Assembly: GCA_013414685.1 (NCBI GenBank)
Contig: CP058704.1
Coordinates: forward strand, 1,047 to 7,874
Source: Parachlamydiaceae bacterium
Lineage (GTDB): Bacteria > Chlamydiota > Chlamydiia > Chlamydiales > Parachlamydiaceae
Length of the DNA stretch: 6,828 nucleotides
Reading direction: 5' to 3'
Shown: positions 1 through 6,224 of the stretch, one piece after another
Layout of the letters: each line of letters starts with the position of its first letter
Numbering within the stretch: position 1 is the first letter of the stretch
Notes under the pieces: model-generated
The model's input: the letters and a program-made list of their open reading frames with translations, nothing else
Database searches by the model: none
Told to the model about the DNA's origin: nothing
Made by a program: the position numbers and the translations under genes

Positions 1-134
1 TTGGATCTGATACTTTAGAAGAATTAAACTGTGCCGTGTATCTTCACAAAGAATATAATCGCAAGCTTGAAGAGTTTCCAGGGCTCTGAGAGTAATATCT
101 TTAGAACCAATTGGTGTTGCGACCAAAAAAGCAC
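1..134 (-). CDS. rsmI: RsmI, 16S rRNA 2'-O-methyltransferase (N-terminal part, cut by window edge)
   Basis: RsmI uses S-adenosylmethionine to methylate the ribose of C1402 in 16S rRNA; it acts in the cytoplasm on the small ribosomal subunit. Only about 45 N-terminal residues are in the window. They show the family start [19 protein letters not shown] followed by [12 protein letters not shown], matching the family's usual VATPIGN...DITLRAL...EDTRH pattern of the tetrapyrrole-methylase fold. The frame is open from base 1 to the TTG at 124-126. The usual start would be the GTG at 132-134 (giving [10 protein letters not shown]), but this needs one more base in the A run at 125-130 (six A seen, seven expected). 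As written, translation could begin only at the TTG. The gene lies directly behind tRNA-Cys on the same strand, so the two are probably transcribed together. The family assignment is firm; the start is the uncertain point. Confidence 0.9.
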
Positions 135-166
135 GAGGACACCGTTAATGGGACTTTATAAAGATG

Positions 167-237
167 AGGTGGCACCCAGATTCGAACTGGGGATCGAAGC
201 TTTGCAGGCTTCTGCCTTACCACTTGGCCATGCCACC
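167..237 (-). tRNA. tRNA-Cys (anticodon GCA)
   Basis: Read on the minus strand, a 71-base cloverleaf folds cleanly. The acceptor stem is GGTGGCA with TGCCACC, the D stem GCC with GGC, the anticodon stem GAAGC with GCTTC around loop CTGCAAA, and the T stem CCCAG with CTGGG around loop TTCGAAT; the variable region is four bases. The anticodon GCA lies at 203-205. The discriminator base is U (167), the known identity base for cysteine tRNA. The 3' CCA is not encoded, so it would be added by the CCA-adding enzyme. The gene sits 32 bases before the likely rsmI start. Confidence 0.97.
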
Positions 238-251
238 TCAGTAAAGGCGGT

Positions 252-281
252 TTTATACATAAAAGCGATTTATCGCGTCAA
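252..281 (-). promoter_or_regulatory. Sigma70-type promoter for tRNA-Cys (and probably rsmI)
   Basis: On the minus strand, TTGACG (276-281) is separated by 18 bases from TATAAA (252-257); a 17-base spacing to GTATAA is also possible. The predicted start is near 245, about 8 bases before the mature tRNA 5' end at 237. A near-consensus promoter this close fits a stable RNA gene. No other promoter is evident between the tRNA and rsmI. Confidence 0.75.
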
Positions 282-359
282 GAAAAATTGTTTCGAGGTC
301 ATTTTGTTCTATGTCTTTTGCTTAATTTTCAAAAGAGCTCGCGTTTTTGAAATACACTC

Positions 360-402
360 CCTTCCAGTGAAGTTGCACATATTTCAACTTTCAACTGGGA
401 GG
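360..402. repeat. Strong imperfect hairpin in gene-free DNA
   Basis: CCAGT (364-368) pairs with ACTGG (394-398), AAGTTG (370-375) with CAACTT (385-390), and CCTT (360-363) with GGAG... (399-402) including one G-T pair. One or two bases bulge at 391-393. The loop is nine bases (376-384). Neither side is followed by a T run, so it is not a typical intrinsic terminator. The sequence before it (GTTTTTGAA, then ATACACTC and TTCCAG) resembles that near 3026-3060 (GTTTTTGAA, then ATATACTC and TCCAG), suggesting a dispersed repeat family. The function is unknown. Confidence 0.5.
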
Positions 403-630
403 CATAAACGAATAATAACTTTGGAAGTTTTTATAATTTTATTGAATCATAGTTAATAATAAAAAATATTGTTTAATAATTAAAATTTAATTTTGTTTTA
501 AGATTAAAATTCAATTTTAGGTGTATAAAATTTTTGTTTTTACTTTATTTATAAATTTAATTTTATATTCATTTATAATTTTAACTCGCAGATAATTTAA
601 ATTTTATATACAAATTATTTTGTTTTTTAA

Positions 631-659
631 TTGAATGGTTAATGTGTGTGTGTTATAAT
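631..659 (+). promoter_or_regulatory. Near-consensus sigma70 promoter of the kinase-like gene
   Basis: TTGAAT (631-636), an exact 17-base spacer containing a short GT repeat, then a perfect TATAAT (654-659). The predicted transcription start is near 666, giving a leader of roughly 33 bases. The leader contains AGGG (691-694), four bases ahead of the ATG at 699, as a close ribosome binding site. Confidence 0.75.
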
Positions 660-698
660 ATTTTAAAAATTAAAAATTTAATTAAATAAAAGGGTTTT

Positions 699-1763
699 AT
701 GAATAATAATTTTAGATTGACAACTTCCCGTCCTCTTTTTGAAAATTTTAATCAAAGTGACAATGCTGAAGTAAAAGACTCGAATTTGGATGATTTTCCT
801 AAACCTCTATTCCCAGAAAACAGTGATTTTCAGGTAAAACGCAAATTTGAAACAAAAATCACCAGATTCACCAAAAAGCGAAAAATTGAAACCCCTAGTG
901 AGATTGACAAGATTGCGCTTAAGTCACTAAGTAAAAAGAGGAAGTTTCAAACTTATCTGTAAACAATTCTATTTTCAGTTTGAATGAAAGACCCAGAAAC
1001 GAAACAAGAGGACGTAGACCTGAGCCTATTAATTCAAAAGTTCATTTTTTGACTGATCCGGAAAATGAGAATCAAGCAACACTTTCTCCTTCTTTTTCTA
1101 TAGTGGATGATCATCATGTCATAATGATTGAAAAACAACCGATAGCCTTGCAATTTCTTGGAAAGGGGAATTTTCATAAAGTCTGGAGAGGAATCGAAGA
1201 CAAGTCGCATTTGGTCATTAAACTCTGGCTTGGTGGATTGGATCCGAAAACTAAAGAAGAATCCTATAAAGACACTCTTCAGGCATATCAATTGTTAAAT
1301 CAACAAGCGGATCAATATAAGGATTTTAGGGTTTCTCGTCTGATTAATAGAGAGACCATCCGACGGGATGGGTTTTATGTCTATGAGTACATTCAGGAGA
1401 AAAGCCTAAATTCAATGACGTAAAAGGTTTATTCCAAAAATGATTGATAATCCGCTTCGATTCATCGCTGATTTCAGGCCAGATAACGTAAAAATACAAG
1501 ATGGCCAAGTCGTGATTATCGATCCATCCATAGAAAAAGGATTTATGGATGGGGGAAAAGCGGCTCAAAATCTGATGAAAGATAAAGAGGCTTTTGTAGA
1601 AGAGTTTGTATTACATATGTCTACCATGTTATTAAGTTGGACATATGATGAAAATAATACCGTAAAACCTGAGCTTTTAGAAGAAGTCCTAAAGATTGGC
1701 GCGCTCATGTCCGAAGAAACGAAATTCATATGGAAACTTTTAGAAGAAAAATTAAAGAGTTAG
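699..1763 (+). CDS. Protein-kinase-like fold protein (reading frame interrupted by short runs)
   Basis: Mended, this is a 355-residue protein. Residues 1-140 are polar and low in complexity, with a basic cluster TKKRKIE (58-64). A kinase-like domain follows: glycine loop FLGKGNFHKVW (about 153-163), lysine in LVIKLW (K175), hinge-like YVYEYIQEK (about 227-235), catalytic DFRPDN (D259 to N264, the spacing found in kinases), and the metal-binding aspartate in VVIIDPS (D276). The His of HRD is absent and DFG is replaced by IDP, which is closer to RIO, Kdo or aminoglycoside kinases than to standard Ser/Thr kinases. The substrate is unknown. Three frame breaks are each closed by one added A: runs at 933-937 (5 seen), 1400-1403 (4) and 1436-1440 (5). 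An alternative is that a separate small ORF ends at 962 and the kinase starts at ATG 984 with one T missing from 1045-1050. One gene is favoured because the downstream frame is open back to 935. Confidence is high for the fold, low for the role. Confidence 0.7.
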
Positions 1764-1799
1764 CGGATAAGAGATAAAAAGTCTTTATTTCTTAGATTA

Positions 1800-1829
1800 A
1801 AAAATAAAGGGTAATACCCCTTTATTTTT
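1800..1829. terminator. Bidirectional intrinsic terminator
   Basis: AAAAATAAAGGG (1800-1811) pairs with CCCTTTATTTTT (1818-1829) around a six-base loop, a perfect 12-base stem. It is T-rich on the 3' side in both directions. It lies between the kinase stop (1763) and the facing desaturase stop (1847), so it can serve both converging transcripts. Confidence 0.85.
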
Positions 1830-1846
1830 AGATGTAATTGAATTTA

Positions 1847-2967
1847 TTAGGCCTGTTTTAAAATTCTTTTAGAAAGTCTATACCATTGCTTCCAATCATC
1901 TCTTAAACTTTTCTTCAGAGCCTTCATCTCTTTTTTGAGATCTTGAAGAATCTTGGCTTCAACACAGTGGGATTTAAGCTCGCGATATCGATTTTTAACT
2001 TAGAAAAATCTGAAATTTTCATTAAAAGTTTATCGGATAATTCATTAATCGTAGGCTCCCATTCTAATCGCTTATCTTCCAGTGATTGGATTAAACGCTG
2101 AATAAGCAGATGTTTATGTTCAATTACCATACGCTTTTTGATCGTAAATGGATCCATGCGACGTAGATTTTGGACCAATCCAAGTTTGCTTAAAGTCCAG
2201 ATCAACCATTTTGTCGGATCAAATTGGTACCAGTAGATTCCATTACGGTAATCGTTGGCATAGGTGTGATGATAGTTATGATAACCTTCGCCAAATGTCA
2301 AAAGTGAAATCACATAATTGTTGACCGCACTATGTTCCTGTGAAAAGGTTTGTCGCCCCATGTGTGAGCCAAAGAGTTTATGAACCAGGTGAAATGATGC
2401 AGGCAAAAAGTCTAAGGCCGACAGCTAGAGCAAGCGCCCCCAAATAATCATTCAGGAGCCATCCAGCAAAAAGAAAAGCTAAAATATTCGACCCGATAAA
2501 GAATGAGCCATAAAAACGATCCTGCAGCATGACAAGACGATTATTCATAAGATCGGGTACAACTTTAGGATCAATCGGCTGGGGTTTTTCTAAAATCCAA
2601 AGACAATGGGCGTACCAGAATCCTTTTTAATAGAATAAGGATCTAAATCTGTATCGACATTGGCATGATGAATGCGATGGTCAAAGGACCAACGAAGTGC
2701 GCTTCCTTGACCTGCCATAGCCCCAAAAAATAATAAAATCCCTTCAATAAAACCATTTGTTTTATAGGTTCGATGTGCGTAAAAACGGTGATATCCGCCG
2801 GTGATGCTCAAGCCTGTTGCGTAGAGTAAAATAAAAGAAATGACCATCATACTTAGCGAAAAACCTGCATAATAAAAATAGAATGGCAGGGCCGTTATCA
2901 AAATGATTTGATAAATGATGAGAAAAAGCGAAGGAACCCAATTGATTCCGTTTTTGAGATTAAGCAT
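1847..2967 (-). CDS. Membrane fatty-acid (acyl-CoA delta-9 type) desaturase, frame interrupted
   Basis: This is a di-iron enzyme of the inner membrane that introduces a cis double bond into a fatty acyl chain using O2 and an electron donor, adjusting membrane fluidity. Mended, it has about 374 residues. All three histidine boxes are present: HRFYAH (60-65), HRIHH (97-101) and HNYHH (231-235), the last within GEGYHNYHHTY. Hydrophobic segments lie at roughly 10-33, 36-56, 152-172 and 174-190. The last 100 or so residues are charged and helical (…RELKSHCVEAKILQDLKKE…), with coiled-coil character. Breaks on the plus strand: T run 2624-2628 (one base short; mending restores GFWYAHCLWILEKP), A run 2405-2409 (two short or one extra; gives LFLPASFHLVHK) and T run 1992-1996 (one short; gives SKLKNRYRELK and moves the stop from 1924 to 1847). 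The start at ATG 2967 has a weak GGTGA upstream. Delta-9 specificity is inferred from the family only. Confidence 0.9.
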
Positions 2968-2990
2968 GATTAATCACCCAGGTTAAATTA

Positions 2991-3019
2991 TTTATACATT
3001 CGCTCCAGTTCAAGGACAA
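2991..3019 (-). promoter_or_regulatory. Probable promoter of the desaturase gene
   Basis: On the minus strand, TTGTCC (3014-3019), a 17-base spacer, then TATAAA (2991-2996) preceded by TG. The predicted start falls around 2984, leaving a leader of under 20 bases before the ATG at 2967. The -35 box lies in the loop of the inverted repeat 3001-3042, one arm of which fills the spacer, so a protein bound there could control the promoter (inference). Confidence 0.55.
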
Positions 3020-3042
3020 ATGGGTGTTTTTGAACTGGAACG
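3001..3042. repeat. 13-base inverted repeat straddling the desaturase promoter
   Basis: CGCTCCAGTTCAA (3001-3013) and TTGAACTGGAACG (3030-3042) are reverse complements with one mismatch, separated by 16 bases. The left arm fills the spacer of the desaturase promoter. It could be an operator or an RNA hairpin. No T run follows on either strand, so a terminator is unlikely. Confidence 0.6.
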
Positions 3043-3060
3043 AGTATATACTCAGTCCAG
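3035..3060. repeat. 26-base palindrome overlapping the previous repeat
   Basis: A perfect 12-base palindrome GAGTATATACTC (3042-3053) is flanked after two unmatched bases by CTGGA (3035-3039) and TCCAG (3056-3060), which also pair. It shares the CTGGA arm with the 3001-3042 inverted repeat, so two alternative pairings compete for that segment. The shape suits a dimeric regulator site, but no regulator is identified. Confidence 0.5.
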
Positions 3061-3067
3061 ATAAGAT

Positions 3068-3413
3068 TTGGAATTTTGATCTCTTCAGCTTACCGATGCC
3101 ATTGAATCAATGCTGTTTCGAAGCAGCTCAAACTCATATGCATGGACAAGCAGTCCAACTCTAACGAGAAGAAGTATAAAGTATTAGTTTATCTTGCTTA
3201 GCTATTTAAGTCAAATTTGTAAAAGAATGATTACGTAAAAATAGAGATTCATTTTGGAATTCCTGAGCTCTGTTTTATTATCTTGAATAGGTTTCTTCGA
3301 TTGAAAGTAGGAAATTCTGAATTTGAATCTGTCGAAGAATCCATAATTAAATATTCACAGGCGGTTCAGACAGATTCAATGACTTGGATAAGCTAACGTG
3401 GTCAAAATTCCAA
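3068..3413. mobile_element. Possible MITE-like element or degenerate repeat with 41-base inverted ends
   Basis: The left end (3068-3108) and the reverse complement of the right end (3373-3413) align without gaps over 41 bases, 33 of them identical. Identical blocks are TTGGAATTTTGA, AGCTTA and CATTGAATC, separated by two 7-base spacers. The inner 264 bases have no long open frame. They contain further inverted repeats: TTGAATCTGTC (3323-3333) with GACAGATTCAA (3369-3379), and GGTTTCTTCGA (3290-3300) with TCGAAGAATCC (3332-3342, one mismatch). No target-site duplication is visible next to the ends, and no transposase is present. It could instead be a dispersed intergenic repeat or the remains of an insertion sequence. 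Confidence 0.4.
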
Positions 3414-3480
3414 TTTTCTGTGCAGGTGCTCTCAACTGAAGTTGGAGCTGTCTAAACATTTGCAAACGATTAAAAATTTG

Positions 3481-3534
3481 ATCTAACTAAAGATAAAATG
3501 TTTGATTTAAAATTTTTCTTTCTTTTAGTTAGAT
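3481..3534. repeat. 11-base perfect inverted repeat upstream of the helical-protein gene
   Basis: ATCTAACTAAA (3481-3491) and TTTAGTTAGAT (3524-3534) are exact reverse complements 32 bases apart. The right arm ends 50 bases before the next start codon. It may be a regulatory site or a long-loop hairpin. No convincing -35/-10 pair was found here, although TGTAATAT at 3541-3548 could be a -10 region. Confidence 0.4.
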
Positions 3535-3583
3535 AAGAATTGTAATATCTTTAAAGCTAATTTATTTACATCCGGGGAGATTT

Positions 3584-4792
3584 ATGAAGATAAAAACTAA
3601 AGAAGCACAAAGTCTATACCAGACCAATCTTGATTTGTTAGAAAAGTTAAAGCCTTCTTTGACAGATAAACAAATAAAAAGTTTATAAAAGCTGCAGAAT
3701 ATTTGATAAAGCCTTCTAATGAAGAAGAATATGATATAAAAACTTTGTTCCAAACTTCAAAAAATAGAATGGTATACTAAAAATCTGGCACATTAAAAAT
3801 GATAGATGATTTTTAGATTATTGTGAAACAACTTTTAAGCCTTGAAAAGTCATCTAAATGTACTCGAACAAAGCAAACGTACAAATATTGAAGAGAATAA
3901 CTTACATAAAACTCATAAAGCTGATGTTTGTTTGAATTCTTCAGCCTGTTTTGCGCGGTTTATTCCACCTATTAAATTACTAGCTCTTGAAACAAGAGAA
4001 GCCTTTAACGAAAAACTGATCAAAGGAGTCAGATCTGCTTATCCAAAAATGGTTCATAAGCTTGCGGTTCATTTACAGGCTGAAAAATGATTGACATTGT
4101 CGAAGACATGGAAGAACAGGCTGTTAAAACAGATCTTCAGAACATTTTTAAAGGGGAATCATTCAAACTTAAAGCTAAAGATGAATTATCAGTGGGGCTC
4201 TGGATTGGTATTTTGAAATTCATCCTCGATTCTGCTGCTGAAAGCATTTTAATTCCCCAACAATTAACTTCTGATACTTTACAAAAATAAGTTCTCAATG
4301 CGGCGATTATATTTCGCTTCTTGAAGAGTTAGACATTGTTGGAAATGATGTTCTAGGTAAACAGCAAGATGCCAATAGGTCGGAAATGCAAAATCAACTT
4401 CAACATGGAAAAGTTTGCATTGATTATTTTTCTCAACTAAAAGCTCTTGCTGAGCAGACACATGAACTTTTGCGGGAAGACAGAAAGGCTTTGAATGAGG
4501 CGTATCCTCAAATGATTCAAAAACTCGTTCATTTATTAAAAGAAGTGAAATTAGATCAGGAAATCGCATCCATGCCAAATAAGCCTATAAAAGCTGATTT
4601 ATTAAATGCATCTGTGGTTAAGGCTAAAAATTTTAATGTAAAAGACTGGTCATTCGTTCTCATGGGTTTTTTAGTCGAGGAGTGCATTTGTTGTTATTCG
4701 AAGGGACTAAAGCTTCAACAGCTGAAAAAGTGATGGAAACTGCTATGCAATCCTTAACCTTAGTTGAAAATAACAACAATCAACCCATTTGA
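3584..4792 (+). CDS. Unrecognised helical protein with two tandem related domains, frame interrupted
   Basis: I do not recognise this protein. The start ATG 3584 follows a good ribosome binding site, GGAG at 3576-3579. Mended, it has about 405 residues, mostly helical and charged, with no signal peptide. Two copies of about 155 residues follow an N-terminal helix region. Anchors are AYPKMVHKLAVHL (from about 154) against AYPQMIQKLVHLL (from about 309), VKTDLQN against IKADLLN, and a hydrophobic helix ELSVGLWIGILKFIL against WSFVLMGFLVEE. Breaks, all fitting missing bases: A run 3676-3680; A run 3759-3764 (two); near 3793; T run 3810-3814; near 3842; A runs 4083-4087 and 4283-4287; and near 4687-4694. 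The stretch 3759-3845 is mended least certainly. Later junctions are clear: GCTGAAAAA+ATG and CTTTACAAAAA+TAAG each join two open frames. The true end is TGA 4790-4792 (…NNNNQPI). No partner genes nearby hint at a role. Confidence 0.65.
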
Positions 4793-4822
4793 AAGAGCAT
4801 CAAATTTAAAAGAGCAGGAATC

Positions 4823-4852
4823 AAAGGGCCTCTTTTAAAGAGAGGCCTTTCT
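4823..4852 (+). terminator. Intrinsic terminator after the helical-protein gene
   Basis: GGCCTCT (4827-4833) pairs with AGAGGCC (4841-4847) around a seven-base loop, extended by weaker AAAG/TTTC pairing, and is followed by TTTCTCTAATT. It lies about 35 bases after the mended stop codon at 4792, supporting that stop over the earlier one at 4733. Confidence 0.75.
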
Positions 4853-5072
4853 CTAATTGAACGTCTGCTAGTTCATCAATCATCTGTAGCTTTCTTAACT
4901 TCCTCATTTCCATTTCCTATCGAAAGTTAAATTAAGGCTGTATTTCAAATTTATTATATTGGTTGTTGTTGTGTAATTTAAATTTTAAATTGTCATATAA
5001 ATATAAAATTTATTGTTCACATTTTAATGATCTGGTAAAAGGGGACAAATTTTATAGCTGTAAAAATAAATT

Positions 5073-6224
5073 ATGAAAAATTTTTTACCTTTTGTCCTTC
5101 TTTTATGCTTCGTCTCTTGTAGCAAAAAAGAAGAGAAGCCTGCCACTCCTGGGGTTGAAGTGACGACAGTCACTGTTGAAAAGAAAACGATTCCACATGT
5201 GTACGAATCAGTTGGATTTGCGGCCAGTTCGCATCCTGTTGAAATAAGAGCGCGGGTCGAAGGATATTTGGAAGAAATTTCTTATGTCGAAGGCGAAAAA
5301 GTGACCATGGGACAAGTCATGTTCAAATTAGACCAAAGGCCCTTTGTCGCAGCTCTGGAACAAGCAAAAGGCCTTTTAGCTAAAGAAAAAGCGCTTTTAT
5401 GGAATGCCCATCAATCGGTTGATCGTTTAACGCCTCTATATGCTAAACATGCAGCGAGTAAAAAGATCTAGATGACGCAACGGCTTATTTATTAGCCTCC
5501 CAGGCAAGCGTGGAGGCTGCTCAAGCAAATGTTTTAACTGCTGAAATTAACTTAAGCTATACTGTCATTTCTGCTCCCATCGATGGCGTTGCGGGCAAAT
5601 CAAATTTTTGGCAAGGAGCTTTGATTTCCCGGGTCCCAATAACCTTTTAACCCGGGTCGATGCCCTCGATCCTATTTGGGTCTATTTCAATATTTCAGAC
5701 AATGAACGCTTAAAACTCGAAAAGCAGATTAAAGATCGCACAATTATCATCCCTAAAAATGATAATTTTGATGTTGAAGTCATTCTCTCCGATGGCAGTC
5801 TCTATCCAAAGAGAGGAAAAGTGAATTTTTTGCCCCAGCTTATGATGAAAGAACAGGAACCTTGTCATTAAGAGCCCAGCTGCCCAATCCTAATGACCTG
5901 ATACGACCCGGGCAATTTTTGCGGGTCAGAGTTTTAGGTGCTGTCAGACCCCATGCCATCTATGTTCCTCAAAAGCGCTCTTAGAGGGAAAACGGCATGT
6001 ATCTTTATCTTGTAAGAGATGGAAAAGCAGCCATTCAAAATGTTGAAGTAGGGGATTGGTATGGAACTAATTGGATTATTACAGAAGGGCTTAAAGTGGG
6101 GGATCAAGTGATTGTAGATGGCGTAAATAAAGTCAGCCAAGGGACGCCTGTAAAAGTTACAAGACAACTGTCTTTAAATGACCAAGAAGCAGCAGAAACG
6201 ACTAAGCCTAAAATGAACGAATGA
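5073..6224 (+). CDS. RND efflux periplasmic adaptor lipoprotein (AcrA/MexA family), frame interrupted
   Basis: The adaptor links the inner-membrane RND transporter to an outer-membrane channel. Mended, it has about 385 residues, the usual size. A lipoprotein signal ends at FVSC (Cys16). The first half of the lipoyl domain is VEIRARVEGYLEE...GQVMFKLD (about 56-87), then a helical hairpin (AALEQAKGLLAKEKALL ... ASQASVEAAQANVLTAEI), the second lipoyl half (YTVISAPIDGVAGK), and a beta-barrel with LDPIWVYFNIS, RTGTLSLRAQLPNP and LIRPGQFLRVRVLG. Breaks: A run 5460-5464 (one short), C run 5628-5630 (one short; gives ALISPGPNNLLTRVD), T run 5826-5831 (one short; gives NFFAPAYDERTGT), A run 5971-5974 (one short; gives VPQKALLEGK) and A run 5989-5992 (two short or one extra). 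As written, the last pair appears as an in-frame TAG at 5982-5984. The stop overlaps the transporter start by ATGA. No good ribosome binding site sits next to ATG 5073; AAAAGGGGA lies about 28 bases upstream, too far away. The leader (4996-5008) holds TATAAA boxes but no clear -35. Confidence 0.9.

Larger units (their letters stand above)
303..698. other. Gene-free, very AT-rich stretch
   Basis: No credible gene on either strand. The first part holds the hairpin at 360-402. From 457 to 698 only about 28 of 242 bases are G or C. This part has two perfect 13-base palindromes of the form AAAATT-N-AATTTT (482-494 and 506-518) lying 24 bases apart, a similar AAATTTAATTTT at 553-564, and AATTTAAATTTT near 595-606. 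Such DNA is likely curved and may bind nucleoid proteins (inference). It leads into the promoter at 631-659. Confidence 0.6.

Noticed and set aside
31..456. Plus-strand open frame of 141 codons across the tRNA
   Set aside because: It is antisense to tRNA-Cys and rsmI. The part reading APRFELGIEALQASALPLGHATS is the translated complement of the tRNA, a common false ORF.
631..660. Short GT repeat in the promoter spacer as a phase-variable tract
   Set aside because: Only about five GT units are present, too few to argue for slippage-driven promoter switching, and the 17-base spacing is already ideal.
1034..1568. Two minus-strand open frames within the kinase-like gene
   Set aside because: They overlap the plus-strand frames that carry kinase motifs and show no motif or start signal of their own.
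3018..3180. Short plus-strand coding-like frames through the left end of the inverted-repeat interval
   Set aside because: More than one frame looks equally protein-like, and the matching frame at the right end is on the other strand. This is better explained by the inverted repeat than by a gene.
4279..4578. Minus-strand open frame of 99 codons
   Set aside because: It lies opposite the joined plus-strand frame of the two-domain protein, which has domain similarity between its halves; this is a shadow.
4821..4913. Minus-strand 30-codon frame (starts MEMRKLRKLQ) with AGGA ahead of it
   Set aside because: It ends inside the terminator hairpin at 4823-4852, has no promoter, and is too short to support. 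The peptide composition is natural, so it could be rechecked if conserved in relatives.
5982..5984. In-frame TAG in the adaptor gene as a true nonsense mutation
   Set aside because: Adding one A at 5971-5974 and two at 5989-5992 restores VPQKALLEGKNGMYLYLV, which fits the family better than the written VPQKRS-stop-RENGMYLYLV, and matches the pattern of short runs elsewhere.
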